This document shows, piece by piece, positions 1 through 11,280 of a stretch of DNA of 64,000 nt. The DNA lies in the NCBI GenBank assembly GCA_964030475.1, contig CAXIPT010000031.1, forward strand, positions 96,190 through 160,189, written 5' to 3'. The notes below the pieces were generated by a model. It made no database searches and was not told the origin of the DNA. It saw only the letters and a program-made list of their open reading frames with translations. A program made the position numbers and the translations under genes. The stretch is from Tethya wilhelma. Lineage: Eukaryota; Porifera; Demospongiae; Tethyida; Tethyidae. Position 1 is the first letter of the stretch; each line of letters opens with the position of its first letter.

Positions 1-239
1 CAAAGAAGCCTGCATTGAGTAGTGACCAGATAGCCACAGTGGACAGTAGCACTCAGTCTCAAAAGAAGCCTGTCCAGTGCGATGATGCTCAACAGAAGCC
101 TGACAACAGTGATCAGGTGAACAAAGATGAGAGTAAGAATGAGGCAAAAAAAATCAGAAAACAGTGAGGTTGTTACTTTACAGACTCTCAACTCTCAAGG
201 CTATGGCGTTCTGACAAAGAAGCCTTTTATGATTAGTTT

Positions 240-850
240 GATGAGCATAGTGATAGCATTGATGCTTTTGTAACAAGGTTTAATGAAACATATGTACATG
301 TTCAAACAACCACTCAACAAAAGAGAACCATTTTTGTTGAGAAGAGCATTCATCCTGCCATGTTGACAGTTGTAAAAGCTATCTCCACTACTGGAGATGG
401 TGACTGTCTTTACAATGCCATATCTCTACTGCTGAGTGGGGATGAAAGTCTCAAGCATGATTTGAGATTTTTGACTGTATGTTCACTAGTTAAACACAAA
501 CAACTGTTTCATGTGTACATTGCACAAGCAACTGTTCATATAGATAACTTTGATGTTGCTCAGGAGTACAACAGGATCATGAGGAAGGCTGTGAGACGAA
601 AGGCATGGGGTGAGGACTACCACATCCAGGCCAAGTCACTGATCCTGAATCAACCCATCTTTTAGCTACACTAACTGGAGAGATGCTTATTGCAGACTGT
701 TGAATGACAGGAACTTGATGTTGTCTGAGTTGGCATGTAGTTTCAGTTCAAAACTTCCAGGTTGTCATTTTCATGTAATAAATGGTACACCAGAGCACAT
801 CTCTGTCCTACAAAATTCAGGAGTAAGAGCATTGGCTAAACCTCCCAGTT
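240..850 (+). pseudogene. Decayed OTU-domain cysteine protease, transposon-type
   Basis: One open frame from about 240 to 665 contains GDGDCLYNAIS (about 390-425), the hallmark of the OTU deubiquitinase family, whose Cys is the nucleophile. The domain continues past the stop at 663-665 in shifted frames, so the C-terminal part with the expected catalytic His is disrupted. Bases 3-165 read as a Lys/Gln/Asp-rich low-complexity segment with repeated QKKP words, ending at a stop, and may be the N-terminal part in another frame. OTU domains of this type are common in animal and plant transposons. No transposase is adjacent, and the Helitron at 10-16 kb is too far away to assign as partner. I see no gene from 850 to 1950. 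Confidence 0.6.
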
Positions 851-1372
851 ACTGTATGATGATTTCACTGCATTGATGTACCATGATAATTTGGCCAACA
901 TTGAGCATCTACCTGTGCCTCTCCATGTGCCATTTACTGCTACAGTGTAATCTGTTTGTGTTCCACATGTGGTCATGTTCATGTGGTTGTGTGGTATGTG
1001 TCTATGTACTACAACATTAGCAATGTTACACATCAGTGTCCATAGATGTTGGTACTCTTCACACTGCTGTCAATTAGTGTCACTGTGCTGTTTCATTGTT
1101 GGACTAAAACTGTATCAATCATAATTATGTGCTCAAATGCCAAAGATACATGTCTAAAAACAACAACAAAAAAAAGAACACAAACACTACTATGCATGGA
1201 CTATATGCATGTGTTTGTACACAACTCATTATGTGACCTGTTGTGTTGAGAGAATTGCTAACAAAATATTTTTGGGATGCGATATCACTCTGGGGTCCTC
1301 GTTTCGCATCCTGGGATCAACAGTTCAACATAGATTCCATTTGTTGAACTGTTGATGCAGACAGGAGTGATG

Positions 1373-1373
1373 A

Positions 1374-1410
<37 letters not shown>
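1373..1410. repeat. (TC)n microsatellite
   Basis: A run of CT dinucleotides with one TTT interruption, followed by a short CATACACA run. It sits in otherwise featureless sequence between the OTU pseudogene and the gene at 2 kb. Confidence 0.9.
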
Positions 1411-1411
<1 letters not shown>

Positions 1412-1957
1412 CATACATACACACACTGAGTTATGTACCTACAGAAATTGAATGTAGGCAATGGGAAGTGGCTTTTGGTAAGTGAAGCATGCATAAATAA
1501 CTTTTCTGTGGTACATGTACAGTATGCACACTAAAGCAATAAAACATACATACGCCGTGCCCCTGAACTGAGTAGCAAGTAAAGAATTGCTATTGTATTA
1601 ATATTATAAAAATAGTATGTACAAGAACAAAAATACAATCATAGCACAAAGTTGCATCATTTATTTTATTAATTAGTATTGAGATTGCATGCCTTCTCAT
1701 CTATACAAAGCACTTTGTACAACTCATGTTGCTGATTCTGTTTGAAAAAAAATTATGAAAAAAGTTGATAATTTTTATCATGATCATTATTGGGAGGGGT
1801 GTACTAATTAACTTCATGTTCAATACATGATGCATGAGTAGATAAATGACTTGCATGTGCAAGCATGAATGCAAGTTGATTGTTAACATTAAACACATGA
1901 CCAAAACTTTAAATTCTGATTGGCAGAAATAAGTTGCAGCTGTCCACCTAGAAACAG

Positions 1958-1966
1958 TATAAAAGG
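1958..1966 (+). promoter_or_regulatory. TATA box upstream of the low-complexity gene
   Basis: The motif TATAAAAGG lies 48 bp upstream of the ATG at 2006. Usual TATA-to-start spacing predicts transcription from about 1988, giving a very short 5' leader. The motif is read directly; the promoter function is inferred from the gene model it precedes. Confidence 0.55.
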
Positions 1967-2005
1967 AAATATTGTTACTATGCAACTATTTTCTGTGAAA
2001 AAAGC

Positions 2006-2906
2006 ATGGAGGTGCTTGCAATGACTGGTGTGTCACATTCTTTAATTTACTTGCAGTTTGGTTGAGGTTTGTTTTTTTTTTTTACCAACAGAAAGAGAAG
2101 TAGAACAGTTTGAGAATGTACATGAAGAAAGAGAAGGAGAAAGGGGAAGAGAAACGGAACAAGAAAGAGTACTAGAAAGAGAAATTGAAAGGGAAAGAGA
2201 AAGAGTACAAGAAATGGAAAGAGAAAGAGAAATTGTGGAAAGAGAAAGAGAAATCGTGGAAAGAGAGAGAGAAATGGAAAGAGAAAGAGAGAGAGAAATA
2301 GAAGAGAATGATTTGCTGGATATGGACATAGATGGTGAGCACCTAACATTACATTGGCCTATGAGTGTCTGACTGCTACATTGTATTTTAAATCTTTCTA
2401 TCTTAGAGGAAGATGTTGGTGGCAATGGTGGCAATGACGGTGATATCGGTGGTGCAAATGGTGGTGATGGTGGCAACGACGGTGATATCGGTGGTGCAAA
2501 TGGTGGTGATGGTGGCAACGATGGTGATGGTGACAATGAGGAGAATGATTATAGATATAGGGATTTTAGAGGACGAGGACGAGGACAAGGACGAGGACGT
2601 GGACGGAGACGAGGACGTGGACGGGGACATGGACGGGGACCTGGACGTAGACGGGGACATGGACGGGGACGTGGACAAGATTTTGACTTGCCTGCCAATA
2701 ATGTACGTGGACGTGGTGATGGCAATGCACTGGGTGATGACTGTGCGGGTGGACCCATCTGCACCCAAAGACCACGTCCACATACGATAGTTCTTAACCT
2801 TAAAGTAAGTCTCTGAACATTTCTATATGCTGTTTAATTTTACTAATGCAAATCTCTCATTATTTAGATAGAAAAATCGAAAGTTAATATAAATAGTAGG
2901 AACTAA
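2006..2906 (+). CDS. Candidate four-exon gene: mixed-charge / GGND / Arg-Gly low-complexity protein, 233 aa
   Basis: Proposed exons are 2006-2027, 2092-2334, 2407-2804 and 2868-2906, with introns of 64, 72 and 63 bp, all GT-AG. Phases agree at every junction (1, 1, 0) and the total divides exactly into 233 codons plus TAA. Exon 1 encodes MEVLAMT. Exon 2 encodes a Glu/Arg mixed-charge tract (many ERERE and EREIVE units), probably a charged helix. Exon 3 begins with Gly/Asn/Asp repeats (GGNGGNDGD, GGDGGND), passes an acidic DNEEND stretch, then enters an RGRGRG tract with His/Pro substitutions, and ends with RPRPHTIVLNLK. RG tracts and mixed-charge tracts are known in RNA-binding, condensate-forming proteins; that role here is an inference. 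The exon-3 frame has no internal Met, so a simple ATG-to-stop scan misses it. I recognise no homologue. The tail exon is the least certain. Confidence 0.5.
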
Positions 2907-2934
2907 CAGTTTGTTATTTAGTCTATCCTTATTG

Positions 2935-2941
<7 letters not shown>

Positions 2942-2978
<37 letters not shown>

Positions 2979-3026
2979 TACTGTATACTATTATTATTGT
3001 CATCATAATTATTATCATTATTATAA
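2942..3026. repeat. (ATT)n microsatellite
   Basis: About twelve ATT/TTA units followed by a degenerate ATT/ATC tail. It lies just downstream of the low-complexity gene and directly abuts the fold-back repeat at 3041. Confidence 0.9.
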
Positions 3027-3040
3027 AAAAATCACAACAA

Positions 3041-3649
3041 ACAAGTAAAAAAAAACATTGGAAATGTTATGAGACACAGGAATGGCCAAATCGTAAAAAA
3101 GCGAGCAAACAAGAAGGAATGGCTACTAAAATTACTCAATGAATAATTAATTCCTGTGTGCTGCATGGCAAAATTTTAGTAAGCACCTTATTAAAAGATA
3201 ATCAAAGACACATCATGAATATCATCAAAGACACATCATGAAAGCATCAATAAACATTATGATTGCAACACTTAAGCACCTTGGATTCTTACAGGCTACG
3301 AACTTAAGGAGGGCTCGGATTGATCTTTTTTAATGTATGTCCACAGTCATGCACACATAGTACATGCAAGGATAAAGGTGTCAACAAAACAAATATTCAT
3401 GTATACTGATTTAATCGGATGGTCCAAAGTTTCTCTTACAACATACCATTAAAAGCACACAGATTCAAATGCTTGGCATGCTAGATACCACTGCACACGA
3501 GCTAAAGTTTCCATACCGGCCATTGCAGCACACAGGAATTAATTATTCATTGAGTAATTTTAGTAGCCATTGCTTCTTGTTTGCTCGCTTTTTTACGATT
3601 TGGCCATTCCTGTGTCTCATAACATTTCCAATGTTTTTTTTTTACTTGT
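3041..3649. repeat. Fold-back (hairpin) repeat of family C, long-arm variant
   Basis: The left arm starts with ACAAGTAAAAAA, then a CATTGGAAATG word, then AGGAATGGCCAAATCGTAAA and a GCAAACAAG word. The right arm (about 3545-3649) is its inverted complement, with TTTACGATTTGGCCATTCCT and ends in ACTTGT. Arms of about 100 bp flank a roughly 400-bp centre with no gene. Only the hairpin end of family C is present here. Confidence 0.75.
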
Positions 3650-3832
3650 GAGACATAGGAATGGCCGAATCACAAAAAAGAAAGCAAACAAGATGGAATG
3701 GCTGTTTGAGTGTGTAAAGAATTATTCCTATGGGCAACATGTGGGACTCAACATGGGAAGAGATTACTACATGCAGCCCACACAGGAACGATTCTGCACA
3801 TATTCAAACAGCCATTCCATCTTGTTTGCTTT
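3650..3832. repeat. Second, partial family C hairpin
   Basis: It begins GAGACATAGGAATGGCC and carries the inner hairpin with AGATGGAATGGCTGTTTGAG and its complement CTCAAACAGCC-type arm near 3805. It is cut at the n at 3833. It preserves the sequence GAGTGTGTAAAGAATT, which is the empty-site reference for the retrotransposon insertion at 28426. From 3833 to 4398 I see nothing but an isolated box B-like word. Confidence 0.6.
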
Positions 3833-4398
3833 NATTATTGTTAGAAATTGCATTAAAGTAAGGCTAAAAAGGGAAAGTTGGCAGGAACAGCCTGGTGGGA
3901 TAGATAGGTAGTAAGCAGTGCTGTGGACTGTATGGTCCATGGTTCGATGCATGATCTCTACTGACTTTTTAAGAATTTTTTTGAAATATTTTCTGAGTTT
4001 GGAAACATCTTTACCTCTGCCATCTACCAAATTTCCAGTTAGTTCTAGTAACTTCATGCACTAGAGAATTTATTTAAAGCTAACCTCAAATTGAAAGAAC
4101 GCGCCGGAGTGAAGCATCTTTGTTGGCAATTATGCCTGTATTTACCCGCACGTGTATTCAAGTATTTTATGATTTTTCACATTAATTATTTGGGGCGAGC
4201 CCCACATAAGCGTTTCGAACAAGGGATTCCGACCGACTGTTTTCCGTAAATACGAACTATGTTCTAATTGTTCCAAATTAACTGCATGCCATGCCACGTG
4301 TCACAGAAAATTTGCAAAGCCCTGAAAATATTGCAAACACTGGGCAGATTGTCCAGGCACTGAGAAGTGTTTATTTAGGATTGGCAGCTAGGGCACGT

Positions 4399-4673
4399 CA
4401 ATGGCGGATCCAGAAGGATTTTCGTAGTTTCCGTGGAAACCCCCTTTTGGCCAGGCCAGCTTACAATTTTTTTTTATAACAAACAACAGAAAGCTAACTT
4501 ATGGACTCTTACAAGTAGAAAATACTTTGAGAGCCTCGATAGAGAATTTAAGACAAGAAATATGAGCTAGAAAGCTTGGATACGTGCACAAAACACCTAG
4601 CTAGTCAGCTCCTTAGCGCGATCGGCGCACTATTGTTAGAAACCCCCTTTCTAAAATCCTAGATCCACCACTG
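4399..4673. mobile_element. Small TIR element (MITE-like)
   Basis: The left end CAATGGCGGATCCAGAAGG matches the complement of the right end (CAGTGGTGGATCTAGGA), and both are followed inward by a GAAACCCCC-type word in mirrored orientation. There is no coding capacity. Superfamily is not assigned because no clear target duplication can be read. The rest of 4674-5379 holds nothing I can support. Confidence 0.5.
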
Positions 4674-5379
4674 CATGTTTTACTCCAGGCCTACACGAAG
4701 GTAAGCTCATTGTATTGCTATGTTCGTCCACTAAATTCATACTTTATACTTGTATATGAACGCATGCAGTGAAGCCGCCGGCAAGCAAAATACTGAATTA
4801 ACTACTGCAGTAATGTTGAGTGTATAGATGGATGCCGATACTACTGGATAATGAGAGCAGGACTCCAATAGCTGTGGAAGGCTCTAAACTAGAAAACCCT
4901 GAGCTCGAGTCAGAACTGCTGACTGATAACTCTGAACATGCTGCTATAGCTGAAAATCAATGCATGCATGGTGCTGAGACCCCTGCATGAGTAGCCATGA
5001 GAGTTACTGCTAACTGGCAAGAGAGGATATCCCTTTTGAGCAGTAATGGACCCAAAGAAAATTAACTAGCATGCACTCCGGCTGTCCACCAATTTAGCCA
5101 AGCCGGGGTCTCTTACATGAATTGTGTATTTATGCCATACTCTTTCACCAGTGCTATAACAAACAATATTCTCTAGCCACATTTCCAGATAGCCTACGTA
5201 TATTCTAGGCTCCCCTTTGACCTTGCACTCAGTGCATGTAGAGTCAAAGGTGGAGCCTAGCTGCAACGAGGCTAATTCAATGATGCCATGCGCATGTGCT
5301 TGCTCGTGCTCGCCCCACTCCATGCTTGTATGCCACTAGTTTACAGCCATGTTGTTCGACCTATAGGCTTTAGACCAGA

Positions 5380-5990
5380 GGCTTTAGACTTCAAGACTTG
5401 TCATCCCGGTAGGTAAGGTAAAGCCCTACTAAAATACTAAGTTAGGATCGGGTCTGATTAGTAGGCGTGGAAATATATGCTTTAGTCGCGATCGAGGTAA
5501 GATCGAGACCTTCAGTTTTAAATGCACGTTTTTTCCTAGTGCTTTGCAGGAGAAGCTTGACGCTGGCTACGTAGGTGCAGCAAGCCTTAGGCTACACCTG
5601 CATGCAATCGCTTTTGTAGTCCTGCTTTGCAAGCTAAAAAAAAGCCAAAAGTTCGCTACTAATGTAGCGAACTTTTTCACGGCTTCCATTTTGCAAGCTC
5701 TTTGAAGGAAGCAAAAGCTAAGCACAGAATTGTTGATGTAGCTATGGCATATTCCTACCATAACTAAGCTGAACTAGTGAAGAAAAATAGTAACTTTCTC
5801 TATGCTTTCTCTAAAGAAATAAAATAAGGCTGACTAAATTCTGATTAAGTATGCATAAATTAATTATTCATGTTCAAAGCTTGTTCAATGCTTGTCGAAT
5901 GCTTGTATTGGTACAAGCTTTAATTATAATTGGCACTGCCCATACAAAAAGTTGTGGACATGCCTTAATTAACTACACTGAGTATAAAGT
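5380..5990. repeat. Dispersed repeat R1-R2 (end modules of element E1)
   Basis: About 5380-5512 (R1) recurs inverted at 21722-21850. About 5520-5990 (R2) recurs in direct orientation at 17352-17825 with only scattered differences. At 17-22 kb the modules flank a 4-kb interior with minisatellites, a HECT gene and a transposase. Here they are joined at a TTTAAATGCACG sequence, as expected for an internally deleted derivative. No coding sequence is apparent. I see no gene in 5990-6365. Confidence 0.65.
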
Positions 5991-6364
5991 AAATGGTTGA
6001 ATGCATAGATACGGAAAGGCCAAGCTAATCCATATAATATTATTCTAGATAATGCACACTTTAGCTTCCGAATTCAAGAACAAGCACACATGGCTCACCA
6101 TAGTTCATGGGCTTTCATTCCAAAGATAATGCACAGTTTCCTGCAATAATACTAGTCAGATGGAAAACATCGTTGGGTGAGCCTGAGCGAAGGATCGTCA
6201 TTCACAGGACTATGCTAGTACAAAGTATAAAATAAGAGCATGATTATATCTACTCTCAGTGTTATGGGCAAAATTGAAATGATTCTAGCCTATAAATTAT
6301 GTCATATAAAGTACAACTCAAGACTACAAGCATGCAGGGAAGGAGTGAAGAAACAAGCTAGGCT

Positions 6365-6510
6365 TAGCTGACTGTGAGTAGCATTCAGTACTGTCTGGCT
6401 GGTGAGGCTGACGGAGTGGCAGTACTGTCATGCTTAGCTGACAACATGAGTGGAAGTACTGTCAGGCTGAGCTGACTGTGAGTGGTAGACTGCCAGTACT
6501 GTTAGACTAA
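6365..6510. repeat. Imperfect tandem repeat
   Basis: Three to four irregular units built from GCTGACTGTGAGTGG and AGTACTGTCAGGCT words. Short frames across it are not convincing genes. The following 6511-7160 is unique sequence without recognisable features. Confidence 0.55.
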
Positions 6511-7161
6511 AGCAACAACTAACTTGAAGCATATGTTTGTAGGACTTTTCAGAGTCGATCTGTGCACGTCTATATAGCTCTTTCAATGTTCTTCGATTTT
6601 GCGTGCGCGCGTGTAAATAGAAATACCGAAATAAATCTGAAGCCAGGATGTTTAATTTTTCTTTTAACTTTTCGCATAATTTTAGCATGCTATTTCCGGT
6701 TTGGTCAATGCCGTTACAGTTGCCTCAATGTTTCACCATTCCAATGGGACTCACTCAGGCTCGCCTTCACATCCGAAAAACTATACTGGTGCAACACATC
6801 ATGATGGTATATGACGGTCACAAATCTTACCTTTTGCTTCAGCTAAGTTTGTTTTCTTCATTTTTTGGATTCAAATTTGTTGCTTGCTTGTGAGCTGCTC
6901 TTTTTGTGACAAAACTGAGCCATCTTGTTTGTGAGATCTATATTTGGGAGCACTCTGAAATGTGAAGAGAAAAAGGCCAGTGTATTGTCAAGCCCTTGCA
7001 TGACTGATCACAGAGAGTTGTAACTCAGTAAAACAAGGCTCCGGCACAAATTCTAGTATATTGTGATCTCTAGGAATGCTTTTAAGAGGTATTCAAACTT
7101 GAGAAAGCTCTACAAACATTTTTAGTATCATTATTACTCCTCTCAGTTAGATAGCTATAAT

Positions 7162-8217
7162 ACAAGTAAAAAAAACATTGGAAATGTAATGAGACATAGG
7201 AATGGCCAAATCGTAAAAGGAAGGCAAACAAGATGGAATGGCTGTTTGAGTGTAAAGAATTATTCCTATGGGCAACATGAGTGACTCAACATGGAAAGAG
7301 AGTACAACATGCAGCCCACACAGGAATGATTCTGCACACACTCAAACAGCCATTCCATCTTGTTCGCTTCCTTTTTTACGATTTGGCCATTCCTATGTCT
7401 CATTACATTTCCAATGTTTTTTTCACTTGTTTGTTCTCATTTTTTCATAATTCTACATCACATTTGAGTTTGTGTGTATATGGTAGTTACTTGTACACTA
7501 TCAGCATGGATATTATAGCTAATCTATGCTCAGGCTGATCAGTACTGAAGCAATGTCAGGAGCCTGCTGAGCTCAGTGTATCTACCAAAATTTAATTGCT
7601 TTGCTCATCTTATAATGAATACTACATAACATAGTAGTGTATTCACCTCCTAAATATTGAAGACTGAAAGGTTAAAGTGAGTCCAGCACAACAGAAATCT
7701 TCAGGTAAAGCAGGCAGGCGGTGAATATTTGGATGCCAAATAACGCACACTTATCTACCTGGAAAAGGGTCGTCAATTTGACTTTTCAAGTAGCTTATGA
7801 ATTTATGCATGATGTGTAGAAATGAATGGCTGCCATACGGAGAAGCGCTTTTCACCTTGTATCTAGCCATTCAACAGGAGACTCAAGCACAAGATACCAA
7901 AAGCACGTGAAGACAATGGTACAAGTTTGTTCGTTCAAGAATCAGCTTCTGAAAGTGAACAGTCTTCGAGATATGCTGAAATAACATAGAAGAAGAAGAA
8001 AAAGAAGGAGAAAATTGGAGGTTTGGCATGTTTTAATTTGGTACCTTAGCGATGGTTTAGGCCATGTTTTTAGGCTTGTTAGAAAGAGAATGAGCTTAAT
8101 AGTAGCTTTATAAGGCTTTTAGTGCCAAGTGCTCAGTTTTTGCAGAGTTATTCGCGTGAATATTTGTATTACGCTAATGGGCCATCCGTGCCATTTCTAT
8201 GTATCCAGTACTGGGAA
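7162..8217 (+). mobile_element. Family C element, copy C1
   Basis: This copy has the family C layout. A left fold-back (7162-7432) has arms starting ACAAGTA and containing AGGAATGGCCAAATCGTAAA and its complement. A roughly 780-bp body contains an AACGCACACTTAT-type word, a TGGCTGCCATA...GGAGAAG...CGCTTTTC stretch and TGGAGGTTTGGCATGTTTTA. The right end is CATCCGTGCCATTTCTATGT followed by a shortened terminal hairpin and GGGAA. No protein is encoded. The base after GGGAA is T, as in every other copy. Confidence 0.75.
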
Positions 8218-8226
8218 TATCAGTAT

Positions 8227-8412
8227 TGCTTACAATACAAGTAAAAAAATAAACATTGGAAATGTAATGAGTCATAGGAATGGCCAAATCGTAAAAAGAA
8301 GGGAAACAAGATGGAATGGCTGTCTGAGTGTGTGCAGAATTCTTCCTATGTGGGCTGCATGTAGTACTCTCTTTCCGTGTTGAGTCCCTCATGTTGCCCA
8401 TAGGAAGATATT
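8227..8412. repeat. Truncated family C hairpin
   Basis: It starts ACAAGTAAAAAAATAAACATTGG, continues into AGGAATGGCCAAATCGTAAA, and shows only part of the opposite arm (GGGACTC/GAGTCCC words near 8385) before unrelated sequence. It lies 10 bp downstream of C1. Confidence 0.6.
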
Positions 8413-8599
8413 TGTTGTTTTTTTTTAATATAGAATTAAGACACTTCAGCATGGTCTCAAAATATTCAGATACTCCACACCAAATTTTTATTTCAAATTC
8501 AGATATACTTCAGATATTACTAGGCATTCTCTAGGAAGTTGCTACACAGTTTAGACTTTTTAAGATAATCATTCATATAAAACCTTCCAATAGTGTTAT

Positions 8600-8818
8600 G
8601 TGTGTATACATGTGCATAATTATAGTAGCATAGTACCATAATACCATTATAGCACAGTCAGTGTATTAACAGTAGCATATATAGTACCAATGCATAGTAG
8701 CATTATAGCATAGTAGCACTGTATAGCATGCACAGTTGCATAAAGTAGCATTATAGCATAAAAGCATTATAGCATTATAGCATACCATAGTAGCATTATA
8801 GAATTGTAGCATAGTAAC
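8600..8818. repeat. AGCATTATAGCATAGT minisatellite, left part
   Basis: Degenerate tandem units of AGCATTATAGCATAGT type. The array resumes at 9218-9250, so it was split by the solo LTR at 8819-9217. Confidence 0.75.
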
Positions 8819-9217
8819 TGTAATAGACTGACTATTGTTCTTGTGTGTTTTTTTCTTATATTCTTTCTGGAGTGTATCTGTGTATGTGCTTGGACGATCA
8901 CATGTATTTAATTTGGTTTGTGGTTTTAGTTATTATGTTTTTGTTACTAGGATTGTTTTGGGAATGTTTAGTGTAAGTTTTGTCATATGCTCAGACTATG
9001 TGGTTCTAATTAGCTTCTAGAATATTCTGTGGACTGACCAGTTTTGTATCTTGTTTTTTTGGTTTTGTATAGGCTAGTATATAAGTAGAGATTGTGAAGG
9101 AATATGTGTGGTTGTTGTTGATTGTTGAATGAGTTTTTGAGTGTTCCGGAGAGGATCGTCCGCTTGCGAGACATTTGCTATAGTTCGTAGCAGTGAAGCC
9201 TTGTCCGCTCTGTTACA
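8819..9217 (+). mobile_element. Solo LTR
   Basis: A 399-bp segment starts TGTAATAGACTG and ends CTCTGTTACA (TGTAA...TTACA inverted ends). It is flanked on both sides by GTAAC (8814-8818 and 9218-9222), a 5-bp target duplication inside the minisatellite. A TATATAAG motif near 9078 fits an LTR promoter and sets the + orientation. There is no internal domain, so LTR-LTR recombination is likely. Family is not assigned. Confidence 0.8.
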
Positions 9218-9246
9218 GTAACATTATAGCATTATGGAATAGTAGC

Positions 9247-9760
9247 ATTATCATACGTACGGTAGTACATATAGTAAGAATGAGCCGAATGTCCCATATG
9301 CACTAATACAAAATATTTATATAGATAAATTTTCAATAAAAAAAATTTTAACCTTCTTTTGAGACCATTTCAGGTAGATTTCAAATTGTATACAATAGTA
9401 GAAGTCAGAAACAGTCTCCCTAGAAGTTGCTTGGTTAGAAGCCATATGGGGGCGATTTTGTTCATCTAACTTATGTACGTACTTACTTCCTAACTGACTT
9501 ACTTGAAAACAATTTCAAGAAAAACGAAATAACTTGTCACCATTTTATAGTATTCTTTATTGTAGGTAGTATATTCCTTGACACTTGGTTGCTACATAAC
9601 TCGAGAGAGCAAAGAACTGGAAGGCTATGAAGAAGAATACAATATAAATTTCTACAGTGCTACGATCCACGTGGAATCTGGTAAAGATCGGTAAAGACAA
9701 AGCCATAAAGTTGAGACTTTGCCGTGGATGCGTGGCGTGCATGCGCATAGAGTATAGTGT
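9247..9760. repeat. Dispersed repeat, copy 1 (see 63236)
   Basis: It starts CGTACGGTAGTACATATAGTA and includes CCGAATGTCCCATA and TAACTGACTTACTTGAAAA. The same words occur in the same order at 63236-63760, with many differences. It is noncoding and its class is unknown. Confidence 0.55.
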
Positions 9761-9984
9761 TGAGTAAGACTTCCAGCAACCAGTTTGGGCCAGATATAAC
9801 CAGTTCAGTGACCAGTTTGCAAGCAGTTTGGTGACTTTTCTTGTTGTTCCAAAAGTGTCTTTGAGTTGTTCCTAAGGCGGTCCAGATTTCCCTGCGAGTC
9901 CTTGTCTCAAGTTCCAGCACTAATCTACTGGCACGCAAGATAAGTTCAAGTAGCTAACTTTCAGTTCTGTTGTTTCATTTTTCA

Positions 9985-10285
9985 GTGTGTAACTGTCACT
10001 TTGCTGTGTATTTCTTGTAGTGTTTGTGTAACTGTACCTTTCAAGTTTGCTGTGTCTTAGTGTATTTCTTGTAGTGTTTGTACCTCAGTCAAGTTGCTGT
10101 GTCTTAGTGTATTCCTAGTAGTGTTTGTGTACTGAACTGTACTTTTGCGTGTATTGTTAGTAGTGTTTGTGTAACTGTACCTTTGCTGTGTCTTAGCTTT
10201 AGTGTATTCTTAGCAGTGTTTGTTTAACTGTACTTTGCTGTGTCTTAGTGTATTCATAGTAGTGTTTATGTAACTGTAGCATAGT
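9985..10285. repeat. Tandem repeat upstream of the Helitron gene
   Basis: About six degenerate units of roughly 50-60 bp, each with GTAGTGTTTGTGTAACTGTA and GCTGTGTCTTAGTGTATT words. It ends about 40 bp before the first plausible Helitron Met (10327), so it may be its leader or promoter. Confidence 0.65.
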
Positions 10286-10604
10286 TTGTGTACACATTTC
10301 ACTGTATATACCATAATCACATAGCCATGCCTTCAAAAAGTATCAACATTGATACAAGCGAAAACAGTACTATCAGGCTAACAAAGAAAAGGCTTTGACT
10401 GCACAAAGGGAGTACTATTGTGACAATATTGAAAAAGATAGGCTCGAAGCATTGAAAACTATAGACAGCTAAACATGAATAGCCAGAAAAAATTAAATAT
10501 GCTAGACAATGCTCATCACAAAAAGATTTACTACAAATCGCCAGTAAAATCTCAAAAGTTTATGAGGCAAACAAAGATGCTTGTAGAGAGACCTCTAAAC
10601 TTAA

Positions 10605-11273
10605 ATGAAAAGCCTGTACAATCAGAACCAGCAATATTGTAGACAGGTAGCTAGCATTACAATGAAAAATATGTATGGGAGAAACAAACCGGCATGCAGA
10701 CAGATAGCTAGCATAAGAAAGAAAAATATGTACGAGAGAAACAAGCCGGCATGCAGACAGGCAGCTAGCATAAGAAAGAAAAATATGTACGAGAGAAGCA
10801 AGCCTGCGACCAGATTGTCAGTTAGCATAAGAATGGAAAATATGTATGAATAAAACAAACAAGCATGCCAAATGGCCTCCAAGATTAAACAGAGAAAGTG
10901 GTATGCTAGTGCTAGGCCCATGGCAAAGGCCCGAATGCACATGTACTATCAAAGAAAGCAGCATATTATCCGTGTTCAACGCAGAAATAGATATGAACTG
11001 TGTGGTGTGGGCAGAGAAGCAATTCTGAAAAACATTCATGTCAATTTGCTGTCATATAGTGCTGAGCTTACGAACTCCCTTTGTGAAGTGCAGCATTCAT
11101 TGCGTCTGAAACTGTCCCCTAAATTGTTAGCTAAAACAGTTTGTAAGATTGCAGCCTCTGAATTACTAGCAAAGGCATTTCAGACTCACCATACTCAAGC
11201 TAGTTGTTTACTGGGTTCTTGTAGGGGCATTGCAGCCTATACATTCAATGACAGGAAAGACTTGTTCTACTGA
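10605..11273 (+). pseudogene. Helitron N-terminal basic repeat region
   Basis: The segment holds four tandem units of about 20 residues of the type NKPACRQIASIRKKNMYER, rich in Arg/Lys/Tyr. A basic stretch follows in another frame (KIKQRKWYASARPMAKARMH), then a Leu-rich part to 11273. Such KA/YR-rich tandem units are common at the start of metazoan Helitron proteins; DNA binding is an inference. It begins downstream of MPSKSINIDTSEN at 10327, which is followed by early stops. Confidence 0.55.
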
Positions 11274-11280
11274 ACCGTGT

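Noticed and set aside
2042..2783. Long overlapping frames on the - strand over the GAAAGA and GGACGA tracts (Ser/Leu- and Pro/Arg-rich)
   Set aside because: They are mirror readings of purine-rich repeats. The + strand model has splice sites with matched phases and a TATA box, the - strand frames do not.
3925..3955. GGTTCGATGCA word resembling a tRNA box B
   Set aside because: No box A at the right distance and no cloverleaf could be folded, so neither tRNA nor SINE is claimed.
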